Positions 1 to 13,800 of a stretch of DNA of 64,000 nucleotides are shown one piece after another. How positions within the stretch are numbered: the stretch's first letter is position 1; each line of letters opens with the position of its first letter. The notes beneath the pieces were generated by a model, which worked only from the letters and a program-made list of their open reading frames with translations, was not told the origin of the DNA and ran no database searches. Source of the stretch: Aphidius gifuensis (Eukaryota > Arthropoda > Insecta > Hymenoptera > Braconidae); NCBI RefSeq assembly GCF_014905175.1, contig NC_057789.1, positions 6,138,001 through 6,202,000 on the forward strand, given 5' to 3'. The translations under genes were made by a program, and so were the position numbers.

Positions 1-189
1 ATAAATGGTATTGTTATTGTTAAGTGTCGAAAACAAATTGGTGATGACAGAAGATTGACCAATGAATTAATATGTGATTGGGCAAAAAGTGCTGCATTGA
101 AAATTAAAGATTCTACATTTGAGGCATCAGCAAGTTGGTTAAAAGACTTCAAAAAATCAAATGGTATTTTTGTTGAAGATACTATTTAA
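1..189 (+). CDS. Modular CENPB-type HTH protein, C-terminal fragment (family member A)
   Basis: An open frame of 62 codons enters from the left edge and ends at TAA 187-189. The translation aligns with the second half of the modules in the three genes at 50.4-61.4 kb. An IN....VKC segment replaces their INxWVYxKC segment. It is followed by LTNELICDWA, the positions of helix 2 of the second HTH, then FEASASWLKDFKK, the hallmark aromatic-x-x-S-x-x-W-L-x-x-F-K signature of CENPB/Tc5-type HTH domains. The protein stops just after this module, as in the genes at 50446 and 58369. The tryptophan of the WVY segment is replaced by Ile. It is probably nuclear and DNA-binding, by family. A candidate AATAAA lies at 351-356. 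The start and number of modules lie outside the window. Confidence 0.75.
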   Translation: MNGIVIVKCRKQIGDDRRLTNELICDWAKSAALKIKDSTFEASASWLKDFKKSNGIFVEDTI

Positions 190-438
190 TTTAAAGCTAT
201 ATTGTAAATACAATTAACGACAAATAATCCACTGTATTGTCATTTTATATATACACTTTTTAAATTAGTTTTTTTTTTTTTTACTCATTAGTGTTTTGTA
301 AATCATGTCCATAATAACATTTTGCCAACATAAATTAGTCACTATGAAAAAATAAATAACAATAGAAATTGAATTACTCTGTGTCGTGTTTATTAATTTA
401 TTAATTTGTTTTGTTTATATAATTATTTATTTACTCAC

Positions 439-549
439 AGTCATTCGAAGGAAACAAGTAGGAGTTTTGGAGTCTAAATGTGATGACGTTATATTTTCAT
501 TGATATGACAAGAAACATCAATAAGTCGAGCAGGTTGAATACTATCCAT
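439..549 (-). CDS. Small uncharacterised gene, first coding exon (5' partial)
   Basis: On the minus strand an ATG at 549-547 opens 37 codons, beginning MDSIQPARLIDV and ending FLRMT. The exon ends at 439 directly before a near-consensus donor, GTGAGTAAAT (438 downward). Codon composition is mixed rather than a homopolymer artefact, which favours a real exon. I do not recognise the protein, and no domain can be named from 37 residues. The next exon is not certain. An acceptor near 318 would give an immediate TGA, one near 216 would add a few residues, or the intron may leave the window. Its downstream part must run antisense to the 3' end of the HTH-family gene at 1-189. Confidence 0.45.
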
Positions 550-3500
550 TTTGACAATATTTATTTATTGTAAAATTACTATTTGTTTAATTGTTTTTAT
601 TTACTTATTTATAGGTTAGGGTGTTTTGTTTATAATTTGGCTATTATCTCGACAAAATAGAAATCTATTTTATCAATTTTGTGTTGAGCAGATTTCTGGT
701 ATATTTACACTCTAAAGCTTTCAAATTCAACTGGTAGATGGATTTTCTAACAAGCAAAGCCTACTTTTTTTTTTTTTTCAAAATAAACATAATGAATTTA
801 AAAATAAAAAAACTTGTAATAAATCACAGATAAAAATAAAAAACCCATATATATTTTTTTAACAATAAACTACAGAATTTATCAAATGCAAATTAAAAAC
901 ATGATTATTAAAATATAAAAAAAAAAAAAATATCAAGTATATGGGTAAGATATTATACTGCATCGTCAAATAATTATTACCACACACAAAAATTTACATG
1001 GTATATGTTTAATTGTACATAAAAAACAAGATTTTAAATAGCCAATAAAAATAATAAAATGTGCATTGATATTTAGAAATTGGAAGCCGGTTTTCAAAGA
1101 AGGGTGTCTTTTTTACCTCAGCATAAATATATATGAATACAGACAAGTTGAAAATTACTATTCGAAATTTTATGACTATGCCAGTTGGTGGAAGCAACAT
1201 GGATGGATTATAGCTTCAACTAATTGGTAAATTAAATTCACAAGGTCATTGACAATATAATAAAACTTGGTATGATTGACACACCTAATTCATCTCATTC
1301 CCATCATCAAAAAAATTTATTTTCACGCCAGTTTTTTTTAAGAAGCTTATATATAAAAAAATATTTTCAATAAATAAATAAAAAAAATTGACACCATAGT
1401 GGTAAATAATTTTATATACCTTTTATACTATATATAAAATGAAAAGTAACAAGTTGTCCCTCCTTCCCTATTAATTCTGTCAAAACCAACTATATTTAAC
1501 GTCGTTTGCCACATTATTATTACCCGTTACCTCTATAATTTATTAACATTTTGCAAAGCCACGTACCTTCGTAAAGCAATACCCACAAAACATGAAAGCC
1601 TATCTAACGGCTTGTATTATATGTTGCATATATAAATTCTTTTTTGAAAAATCCATTAAATCCTTATTTACCCCTCGAATTTTCTTTGAATAATTTATAA
1701 ATCATTTTTTGTATAAAAATTTTCTTATTAATTATAATTTTAAGTATTATTATCTCAAAATAAATAAGCCATTATATTATCAATAAATTAATCTGTCTAT
1801 ACTATATTACTACTATGTACACAAGTAAATTGAATAAGTAAAAATCGTTCACAAACTTCATATGGCTACACATACACAATAGTTTAGATGACTCGTTAAT
1901 TTAATTATACCTCATAGAGGATAATAAAAATGAAAAAGCACAACTGATTGTCGCATTACGATTTATAGTGTCAAACGAATTTGTACCTATATAAAGAAAT
2001 AAATAAAAGGGATGTGTGTATATGTATATATAAAGCAAAAGTAGTTATAACAGACTGGTCTTAACATCAGTCGAGTTAAAGCAGCTGTAGTCAGGACTAT
2101 TGTGAGGGTCACGTATTAGCTTCACCATATATATATTTTTTCATTTTTATTTTTATCTCACTCTATTACACTTATATTTTTATCTCTTGCTTACTTTGGC
2201 ATAGTATAAAACTTATGGACCAGTGTAAACTTGGGCATTAACCATCATCCTCTTTTTCTCTTTCTCTCTCTCCGCTACTATTTTATTATTATTTTATTTT
2301 TTTGCTCAATTTTTTGGCTACTGTATATACAGTAGAGAGACCTTTTGACATTTGACTATTCTTATATATATATGTATAAGCTCCAACGATGCTGTTTGCT
2401 TTTTCTATTGACTTCAGAATAAAAAAAAAAAATGTGAATGAGCAAATAACGGGTATATGGAGCATGACTGAATGTATTTTATTCGTGTCAACCAATAATA
2501 CTATATGTGTGTATATAGAGAAGAAATAAAAGAAAAAAAAAAAAGATACCCACAGTATGTTTGAATTTTTCGAAAAGAAGATTATGAAATTGTGTATTTA
2601 TGTATATAATGTATTGTTGAATTAATAAATAGAAAAGGGAGATGAGGGTTTTCGATAGACAAATTTGGACAAATTGTTAAATCAATTGAGGTAAAAATCT
2701 CAGGCAGTTTTCTTGGTTATAATGAATTGATATGATATACACTTTGATACATGCAATAACATGTGGAGCCAGATGGTCACACCATATATTTTGTGGCAAT
2801 ATATTTATATATATGGAAGTAAATGCGCGGGCACCAATATTACGACTCAATCACTCCCCATCGATCATCCAATATATATATTACATTATTACTTTACGGT
2901 TTATATATACCTCAGCCTATATGCCATATCCAAAAAAAACCCTCACATCAACTACATTAATATATAAATATTATTTATATTTTTCTACAATAATTTGAAT
3001 GACTTTTCTCGATTTCAGTCGAAGGAATCATTCAACAATTTTTCGCAAGCCAATGTAGCCTAGTAAATAGACCCTCGATATATTTACCACAAGCTCAAAC
3101 AAAATTGACAAAGAATGAGTAGCAAAAAAAAAAAAAAAAAATCTAATACTTGTATATGATGTTGAACAAGCAAAAATTATATACGGGGGTGTTTTTGAAA
3201 AAATAATAAAAGCCATAAAGAGTGTGGAATGAAAAATGTTAACCATGATTATCAATGCCACGATAGTTGTATACTTGTATGTATATATGTGTGTCTGTCT
3301 CAGGTGGTGATATCCAGATCCTCGCTAACAGTATCAGTATTCTTTTGGTAAACATGTCTTATCCTGCCTGTCCCACCCTTTTATGCCATCATTTGGGATG
3401 ATACTTTTGTTATTCAGCATCGTTCTTATGCGATTCACACAATTTATCTTCCGGGGAAACTTTTTTTTTTTTTTTATCATTTCATTCTTTTATTTGGCTT

Positions 3501-6500
3501 CTTCTTTTTTTTTTTTTTTTAATAAATTGTAAAGACAAATGATTCAAGTTGTATCAATGAAGCGTAGACATTTTAAATGTAAATATAATCTATGATAAAT
3601 AATACGTGTTATAGAAAAGAAAGCCGATTTATTTATTTTATTTTTATTTCGATTTTTTTTATTTTTGGTCATTCTTCATTTTCGTTTACGATGTATTTGA
3701 AAATTCTATTGTTGGACAAACGATGACCGGACGTGACTATGACGTGTTGTGTGACACGTTTTTTTACTTTTGCAAGTTTTTTGAATGTATAAATGCATAT
3801 GCACACACACACATATTTACAATGAATAAAAATGAAAAAAAAAAAAATTGAATAAATAAATAAATAAATAATAAAAACGGTAGCTGAATTCAAAACAGGT
3901 GTACCACCCCCGAAGAATTTTTCCATAGTCAAGACTATTATTGTCATCATCATCATTGATATATTATTATTATTATTATTTCTATTGGTATTATTATGTG
4001 TGACAATTTCTTTGTCGGTATGAGAATTTAAAAATAAACCCAGCATGTTAAACCGCCTGTAGTGTATATGCATTTCATTCATAAATTGCCATTTACTACG
4101 TTCATTCATAACATGAGAAGAAGTATAGTGAAAGAAGAAGAAGATTGCTAGTCTTTTTTTGACTACTATTGGCTTGAGGTTTACACTATAATAATCCCAT
4201 TTAACTATTTCAATGATCCGTGTATAATGTATTTTAATATGTGTAGAAAATTTAAAAAATATCATTCTATAAATCTGAATACATTTAGATGAAATGTCTG
4301 CAGGAATAATTTGTCTATCAATTTTCATAACATGATAAGTGATATATATAACTATTAAATGTATTACTGAGATGTTTACTACAATACACGCATAATTTAC
4401 AAATGATTAGGATTTACAATTGCTTTGTATAATGTTAACAACATACATCCCATGGGCTTGCATGCAATATCAATACATCCGCAACATGATCAATATTTCA
4501 AGTTTCAACACTAACACTCTACAATAATAATTAATAATTACTCAGCAATCTTCAAAAGGATAATTTATATTCAACTTTCATTTTGTGTTAATAATGAAAT
4601 TACACCCTCATATTTCTTTGAATTAAAAAAAAAAAAAAGAAAAAGGAGTAAAAGAAGAATATACTTTTTGATAATTGCAAGATCTTTGAATTTCTGATCT
4701 CGTTCAAGTCGTCTAGGATACAAATTTCATCGGATAGTTATATATGCAAAAAAAAAAAAAATGAAATGAAATGAAAAGAAATGGAAAATGATGATAATAA
4801 AAAATAAAAAACAAAGGGATGAAAAAAAAAAAGAGGAAAACGAGCACACGGGGGCCACGTTTGCAAGACAACGAACGAATGGCAGGCACACCCATCGGAA
4901 TATTAAAATAATCTGTGATTACTTTCATAAATCTGGTTCATCCCCTTTCCAACGTTTTACTTTTTTCTCATTCTTTTGACTAGCGTATATACTTATATAT
5001 ATTATATGATTCTCTCTGTGTCTTTTCACTGTAGAATATATAAACCTTCATCATTTGAATCCTGCTATAAGATCACAATTTTTTTTTGTTTTATTTTCTT
5101 TTTTTTTTTTCATAAATATATATATAAATGCCTTAACGCGTCAACTCTCGTGCGCAGTCACAGATGTGACTGTACCCCTAATGAGCACGCTATTTTTCAC
5201 GAGTATTTTTATGCCGTTTATTGGCCGTTCGCTTCAAAAACTGTCAGCTAGATATTAATCATTACGACTGCATGTGCTTCAATCTAAAAGTATTGCAAGT
5301 TATATACCATCATCTTATAATATATATATATTTTTTTTTTTCACTTCTTTTTATTTTTTCGTCTTAATATTTATTAAAGATAAAAGACCCTGAATAATGA
5401 CAACCAAACGAAGAAGAAAAAAAAACAAAAAAGATCCAAGATACTGTATGTCATTTTATCAAAACTTTTTTTTTTTTTCATTTATTCATTCATTTATTAT
5501 TGTTATTAAAAGCGGCACCCGTTTGCCAGAAGCATCAACAATTATCTTCTCATTTGTCTTTTAATTTATATATAGATATTTTTTTTTTTTTTTTTATATT
5601 TAAATTTCATTCACTATTTTATTCATTTGGTACTTTTATCTTGGACCCCTTTATTCACTGTATAACTATTTTTCAATGTGTAAAAATGATATTTTTATTT
5701 CCATTGATGAGAAAAAGAAAAAAAAAAATACATATTCAATGAATCATTCTTTAATTTACAATGACTTTAAGATGAAAAAGAATTAGTTGTTGTATACCAT
5801 TAGCAAGTATCTCAATGCAAGGGTTTATTTGTGGACCATAAATTGTTATAATGCACCCTCTATTGCGTCTATAGACCGGTTTAGAATATATATCTTCGTT
5901 TCCCCTACTTATTTTCACTGTGCGTGTTTCATTCACCAGTGAGTAGCATCCGACAACTGAGACTCATTTTTGACTTCTTTTCATAGTCTGAGGTTTTTTT
6001 TTCTCTTCAAAGTGAGAGTCGTTATATGAAGAAGAGAATAAAAAAAGAAAAAAAAAAGCTGAGTATGAAGAGTAAAAAAAAAAAAAAGAGAAAGAAATCA
6101 AGAGAGGGAATAGTCTATACCTGATGATGCTGAGTGTAAATTATTGTGAAAGACGAAAGTATTTCCGGTCGTGTAATGGTACTACTGCAGTGGGGGTGGA
6201 GACACACGTATAAAATCACCTTGTTTGACAAAAGAGGGATTAAGTAGATGGTTTTGACCATTTAAGAAAGGCCTATTTGATGCCTTATACCGTGACAATT
6301 TTTTTTTTTTTTTTTTTTTTCATTCATAAAAGCTTCTAAAGAGTCAATGGTATCAAAAATATATATACATGGGAAAAAAAAATAAAAATATAAAGTTTAT
6401 TTATTATTGAAGACGATTAATATGATGCTGATGGAAATAAAAAATGATAATAACAAAAAAATATATATAAGATGTCAGGTGCGGTAACTTTAAAGCCCAA

Positions 6501-7560
6501 TAAATTGTAATGATGCTATGATAAATATATTTGTGTTTTATTATTGTATCCAATATTTATATATAAATGAAAATAAAAAATTAAAAAAAGAGACTTGATG
6601 TTAGAAAGATATATTTTTTTTTACTTTTTTATGTACATCCTGTATTTTGTGTGCATATGGATATACGGATGTATTTCCCTGCTATTATTGTTGAGAAAAG
6701 AAAATAAGAAAAGTTGGAGGAAAAAAAAAAAAAATTATTTTCTTTTTTTTTTTTTCGTTGGAGATAGTTTTAGGGGTTATAACTCTGAACTCAGACACCT
6801 GTAAAATTTTTAGATGCATATAGACAAAGATTCATTGAGAAACTCTTATGATATATTTTTGGGGCAATACACTGTGTTGTTTTAAACAACAGGGCCCGTA
6901 GGCATCGCTCTTGGTGGTGACACCGATACCGTTTGCTGTCTTCAAAAAATTCTGTATGTTTCATTTTTTTATATCCCTTTATTTTTTACGATCTACTTCT
7001 GTTTACTGTACAAACAGAGAATATGGATATATATGTTCCGTAGGGCATTGATTGCGATTGGCTTGCATATGTGACAGTAAAGAAAAAAGAAAAAAAAAAG
7101 AAATCCGTTAGGAACATTTGTGTTATTTTATTTTTTAAATATTATTGTTGTATATTTATATATTCTTTCTTTTGAATTTATAATGCAATGAAAAAAAATA
7201 AAATATATTATTTGAGTGATCATTTAAAGAATCAATAAAAAAGTCTCGAGTTTAAAAATAATAAAATTCAAATTAATGTCTACTAGTAGTATAAAAACGA
7301 GATATAAACTAAAATTTTGGAAAAAGTTATTTGACATTTGATTGATGGTCATCACTGTTGCAAAGAATAAAAAGCCTCATTTTTTTTTTTAAATTTTTTA
7401 TATGCGTATATCTACAAAAATAAAAAATTAAAAGAAAAAAACATTTTTAGATAGTGGTTGTATATATGATCGCAGTGTGAAAGCTGCTCCGATATATGTA
7501 AAAAAAAAAAGAAAAAGAAGAAAGATGGATACATGACATTGCCGGTAAAATTATGTCATG
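550..7560. other. Gene-poor AT-rich intergenic DNA
   Basis: No convincing coding exon is visible. Open frames here are short, dominated by Phe/Ile/Lys/Tyr from A and T runs, and lack paired splice sites. There are many T10-T20 and A10-A15 tracts and TATATA stretches. GC-richer islands stand out near 2730-2880, 3300-3450, 4830-4900 and 6860-6950 and could be regulatory. A TATATAAAG at 2027-2035 followed by TCAGTC at 2067-2072 resembles an arthropod TATA/initiator pair, but no gene follows on either strand that I can support. The region lies upstream of HGTX and may hold its distal control elements. Confidence 0.5.
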
Positions 7561-7840
7561 CGTTTTGCTTTATTGCCATCGATGGTATCCAATAAAAGTC
7601 CCAATAATAATGCCTGGATATGTTTTCCGATGCACCATATTTGATTTAGTATCAGCCATTTTGTGATCACATATCTGCCTCGTAAATCTCAAAGGATACC
7701 TAGAGCTTGCAAAAGCAGTAGTATCACCAGCACCAGTGGCGCCACCGCATAAAAATATCAAACGTCGATGTGCGCCGGGTTCAACCCCAATCCTATGTAA
7801 AATATTGCTATATACGCGATTCATCCCTACACCCATTTTT
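7561..7840. promoter_or_regulatory. GC-richer block, candidate conserved noncoding element
   Basis: About 280 bases have nearly balanced composition inside DNA that is otherwise about 75-80% AT and full of homopolymers. The block contains a 10-base palindrome CCATCGATGG (7576-7585) and the stretch with GTGGCGCCACCGC near 7736-7749. A minus-strand open frame of 88 codons covers it, but it has no recognisable domain and no clear splice sites. A developmental enhancer is the more likely reading, about 15 kb upstream of the HGTX start. This is inference from composition only. Confidence 0.3.
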
Positions 7841-10800
7841 TTTCTTCTTTACTCTATCTTTTTATGGTGACATCCTGGTTTGATTCTAAATATTTCTATT
7901 TTTATTTATAAATTATTTACATAAACATTAGTGCGATTGCATTATTTTGTTTTTCTTTTAATTCGATTTAATTACTATTTCAATGTAGAAACACTTGCAA
8001 CATTACTATTTTAATTTATACAGTCCAAGTTGATTCGAGTTTTTATTTTTCAAAGATCAAGTCAAATCAACTATATATTTTATTTGTTAGCTATTATCAT
8101 AATCCCATCTGCAGCAGTTGAAATAACTTGCTATTGATATTTTTTTCATTCAACGTATATAAATAGTATTTTCAATCTACAAAAAGTGATTGATCAGGTA
8201 ATATCATAAATATATTTTCGCAAAGATAATTTTAAAAAATAATTATATTTTTTTTATCGCAAACAAAATCTTTGTGGTATGATAAAAAAAAAAATGCTAA
8301 AGTTATAATCAGTGATAACTCGCTTATTATCAATGGGTATATTATTCAGTTGCAATAATAAAATAAATAACAAGTTTTTTCTTGCTTTTTAATTAAAAAA
8401 TAATATACGATAGTTAAGAAGGTCAACAATTATGTAATAGCACAACTATACTTTAAAAGTTATTCAATAAAACGTTATAACGAAAGACGTGAAAAAACAA
8501 AAACAAGATGAATATATCACTAAGAAGAAATTAATAAAAAATTATAAGTACATATATAATATTCAGCATAAATTTTAAAATCCTATCTAGTCACTTTAAT
8601 AAATGAAAATAAATTCATAACAAGTATACTGTATAAAGTACATAAAAATAATTATAAAAAAATTGTGCAAATATATATATCATGAGAGATAAATCTTGAA
8701 TGAAATTGAAATATTATTCAAAGCGTCAATTTAATTTTATTATAAGAGAGTAAAAAATCAGAATGAGAGATAACAAAACGCCAAGAAGTCCCGATTGTCA
8801 GCTGAGTGTGTGTTATACATATGTATATGAAAACAGAGGGAGTCTTCTATTTCAACGGGGTTGTGTCTGGATGAGGCAGTATATCGTGGTTATTGTCCAT
8901 TAGGAGCGCACGGCACTCATCCACACCACAAACTTACTTTATGATATTACTGCTTTTCTACCTCAAGAGTACAGTCAGTACAAAAAAAATAATAAAATAA
9001 AAAAAACAACGAGAAAAGAAACGGCGCCTTCTCTTACAAGCATACAAGCGTCTACAAAAAAATTTAGATTTACTCAAAATTCAAGTTATTCATATTCATT
9101 CTATTTATATTAACAATAATAATATTATTTGTAAAAAAAAAATAATAATAATTTAGATTAACAGTCAAGTGGATTATTTAGTATATAAAAACAAGCAATT
9201 ATTTTATCTAGTTGACACACACAAATTACCGAGACAATATCAAATAAAACTATTGGAAAATTGGCTTGGATATATTGCCAAGACTATAATGGAAATGTTG
9301 ATTGGTACACACAAAGTTAAATTTGTCACGTGGAAAGAGTTACATATTGTATAACGGCACACAGACGCCAAAAGGTCATTAGTGAATTGCCTGAAATCGA
9401 ATTATCCATTTGTATTGTATTTTATCATCATTTATTTATTATTTTTTTTTTTTTTTGTGTTTCATTTTTTTTCGCGAGTAAAAATTATTGAAACAAAAAC
9501 CATTTATTCACATCTATACATATATTTGTGTATCCTGGGTAGATATGAATATCAATACCTAAATATCTCGTTACATTAATTACAATAACAAAAAACAATC
9601 TGTCTTGTTTTAATGGTATATTGATTTATCAATTTGTTTTTTTTCGTGGCAAATGAATTAAATAATTTATTGTACGTTCATTTTTATAGTTTATGTGTAT
9701 ATATCATAGAAAAAAAAAAAATTGACATTTTAAAAAATTAACAATTTATGAAAGTAGATAAGATATATTGTTTAATTTTATGTTTAATTATGTTTATCTA
9801 TAGTGATTGTGAAATATAGTAAATTATATCTCCAAGTGAATTATTATTATAATTTTTTTAAAAACAATAACGTTATGGTCACAAATTGAAAAATGATACG
9901 ATCATAATGATGGGTTTTTGTGCTGTAGGTATTTTCACAGATAGAAAATTTTAGCATGAGCTCATCAGGAAAATAAAAGTAAAATGAATTTTGCCCAGTA
10001 ACGCAGCAGTAGTGGCGGCCAAGTAACGACCAATTAGATAACAAAATGTCAAACAATAAAACCCGTCATGTTTATACCAATGCGAGGCAATATCAATTCG
10101 TTTACTCTGATGCGAGAGTCACAAAACCCTCTGAATATACAAACATCCAACAAACAAAACCTCAAATGTAATAAACTATTTGTTTGTGTGTTATATATGA
10201 ATTTATATTTTATATATACGAATGAGAAATAAATAAAAAATATATATGTACAATGGTTTAGCCGGTTTTCGCGTGAAGGACTCGACACGTTGAGGTGAAG
10301 ATCAGATAGAAATTTAAAGGATCATATAAAGTCGTACTGAAAAGATAAAACCCCAAACAATAATATTATACGCATTGATATTTATCTCTCCCTTGGCAAT
10401 TTTTTTAAAACATTTTTTTTTTTCTTTTCATTTCTTTTTTTATACTTTAAACTTTTGAGTATAGGTTTTTTTTTTTATTTTTTAAATTGTGTACTCTATC
10501 ACATTACTAAATCGGAGTGTCGTCGATATCTTGTGTTGGGTTTATAAGGGGAGGATTTTTAACAAAATAGTAAGTTGTATTAAAGCAGCGCATGATAAGG
10601 CCAACTGTATATATATTTGTGACTTAGTTGCGCGCTTGGTTGAAAATGTTTTAAGCGAAAAGGCAATCTGGACTACATTTACCCCCCTCAATACTATATA
10701 TACTTTGACTATACATATGTACTGCATACATGTGTATATAGATATTGGTTTTTTAGATATGTGTATATAATTTAAATGGTATAATATGGGGATGAGAAAA

Positions 10801-13800
10801 ACAGAGGTGTATAGTGTGTCACTGGAAGGTTGATGCTGGCTCAAGCTTGGGGATCAGAACGGTTAATTGGCATGACAGATAGAGGGTGCGAGAGAAGTTG
10901 TCGCTTAGTTACATTACGCCAACGATGAAACTGATATGAGATTTGTTCTCCCCTTTTATATATGTATATACTCATCTCTTAGGCATCACGCCTCATGTTG
11001 CCACATTTGTTCAAACATTTTTAAGTATATATAAACTGATTTATCAAATATAAGTTTTAATCAAGTAAAACGCATGTTTAAAAAATTAGCTTTTTTTTTT
11101 TTTTTTAACTTAGATTTATTATTAAAAAATTAACTTTAATTAGTTATTTTATTTTAAATATTTATCTTTGTAAAAATTAATTTTTAGATTGACTTTTTTA
11201 AATTTTTATGAGTAAATGCATCGCAGTAGATAATTTTTAAAATTGTCAGACAATTATAGAGGCTGATTTTGGCTACTCTCAAAAAAATTCCGGTGGTGGG
11301 ACAAGCATTATTTTTTGCAATATAGAATAAACTGTATTTTCAAGATTTTATTTTTTTTAAATTTGTCAAGCTTCAACTACTTTCAAAAAAAAAAATTTCA
11401 TTGTGGGCCATGCATTATTTATTCGCGCTTGTCAGTCTCGTAATTATAAAACGAAAAAAAAAAAAACGTTATAAAAATTAAAACGTTATAATATAATGAA
11501 ATATTTATTAAATATAGTATTTATATATAGTTTTATGATTTTTGACACTGAATGATGAAACTCTAGTGGATGATTGTACACGCATAATTTAGTTGGCAAT
11601 ACACATATCGTTTACAGTTCTTCCCTTCTCCATAGATCACCCGACAATTTCCCCTTTTTCCTCAATATTTTTGTGCATATATACACACAGTAAAATTCCC
11701 TTCTCTCTCTCCCTTGGTCCCTCTCCGCTGACTTGTTATTAAATTAATCCTTCGTTTAGCCAAATTGATGCATTGATATCACAGAGCACTCATAACTCAC
11801 AACGCCCTCGTTCTATCGCCCACTATACCACCCTCTTTACGGACTTGCTGTTTTCCATCCCCATGCTATTTTCCATTTCCCCCCCTGTAGCATCAACCTC
11901 CCTCTGTCATTCGTAACACGCCCTCTCGTACCAATTTCATGTGGTACAGTCTCGTTTTACAGTAAACTCTCTGCGCGCATGTTTATATCAATACGATCAT
12001 TGAACCAGATTAAAGTCAAATATTTTTTTCGTTTAAATAAATAAAAAACAAATGTTTTTATTTTCAATAAATTCCTTTAAATATTGGCATTTGCAATTTC
12101 ATATATATATTTTAAATATATTAGAGTCCAGTGTGTCATCAAATAATGTCAACGATTAGAAACCAATGTGGTCAAGTCTTCTATATATAAGTTTATCCTC
12201 TCTATTATCTTCAATGTTCTATATACTATAGTAATTGTCTCACTCTAACAATGTTTGTACGAGACAAATCGCCTTGGGACGCGGTGTTTTTGCGGTTTCT
12301 ATTTCCCATTCTCGGACACATTGGCCGCCTGACAAACTGACCAGCGCGTGGCGCCGATTCTCTTTAACTTGTCCAAAAGGAAGAAAATAAAGTACAATAA
12401 AAAACAAGTTAAAGAGGAGGGCGAGTCAAAATAAATAAAATAAATAGAAAAAACAAAAAAAATATAGTAGTAGTAGAAACTGTTCTGGAGCCAGAATAAA
12501 AGACATTATCGGACAACTGTGGACAGACTACTGGCCATTTGTACACCAGACACACTCGTGAAAAAAAAAAAAAAAAACAAATGTCACATTTCCCGCCAAT
12601 TGTTTTCAATTTACTTTGGTGAAAAATACTTGAAGAATGATTTTACATTTTTTTTTTTTTTCTCTTTTTCAAGTATGTCTTTTACTAGAAATTTTTTGAC
12701 ATATGGAAGTTGAATGGTTATTCTTTGTCTTGGTATTTTGGAGATATGCCAAAGTGGTATATATACGTAGTACATTAATATAGGTATAGAGATAGGTAAA
12801 GTATGGTAAATGTATATATAGTTGAGATAAAATTGCAAATAGTATATATGTATATGTATGATGAATGTTGAATGTCCAAGAGATAAAATTGAAATATAAA
12901 ATCAGTTTAATATACATATATTATATAGCGAATTTGATTGAGTTTTTTAATATCTATATTCTTGTTGATATAACAAGATAACTTTGTTGTCATTTTCAAT
13001 TGCTTTTGCTTTGGGTATAAAATACAAGATGAGGGTTATAATAATGTATAAAGTAATTAAGGACATCAGGCGACAGCGTGAGACGGTGGTGATAGTGGTG
13101 GCGGTGTGCGCGCGGTTTGGTTTGTTATACAAAATTGTGAAAATAAAGGACACAATGAAGAAGTAAGAGATAGAGTAAAACAATGTTGGCCTCTCGAGCA
13201 TGCTCGGCATGGCGGACAGGTTGGGGAATGCGACATTTACATAGTAATTAAATCGCGGGAGCAAGTGGAACCTACTGGGGGAGATACTGCCGCTTCAAGC
13301 CATTACAGACGCATTAGATTGCGGTAAGCACTTGTTTATGGCATCCAACTGGAGTTTCTATCTACCTATACATGTATATATATATGTTGTATAAACTCAC
13401 CCTTTCCATTATCCCTTCATAGCGTTACTCTACAAATGCGCTTTATACTCTGACTCGATTTCTGACTGGACACATTTTCATCAACCCATCTGACGGCAGC
13501 ACATAATCATCAGTCAACCTAAAAAATAAAAAAAACAAAATAAAAAATTATAATAATCATAGCAATATTTAACACTATTATAACTATTTTTTTTTTCAAT
13601 CATCATTATTGTCGTCATCATCCTTTTAATGATAAAAAAACAATTAAAAAAAAAATAAAATATTTTTATATCATATAATGCGTTTATCTATAATTAAATT
13701 CAAGTATTTATACAAGGATTTTATAGTTGTACTACAATATTATGAAAAATAAATTAAAATAAAAAAATAGATATGATATCATATAATATTCATAAAAATA

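Noticed and set aside
3669..4328. 219-codon minus-strand open frame
   Set aside because: Composition is driven by Phe, Lys, Asn and Tyr runs from homopolymers and an ATT/TAT microsatellite. There are no domains or paired splice sites, and its length is plausible by chance in a large AT-rich desert.
7770..7800. GGTTCAACCCC resembling a tRNA B box
   Set aside because: No cloverleaf or A box could be drawn around it on either strand.
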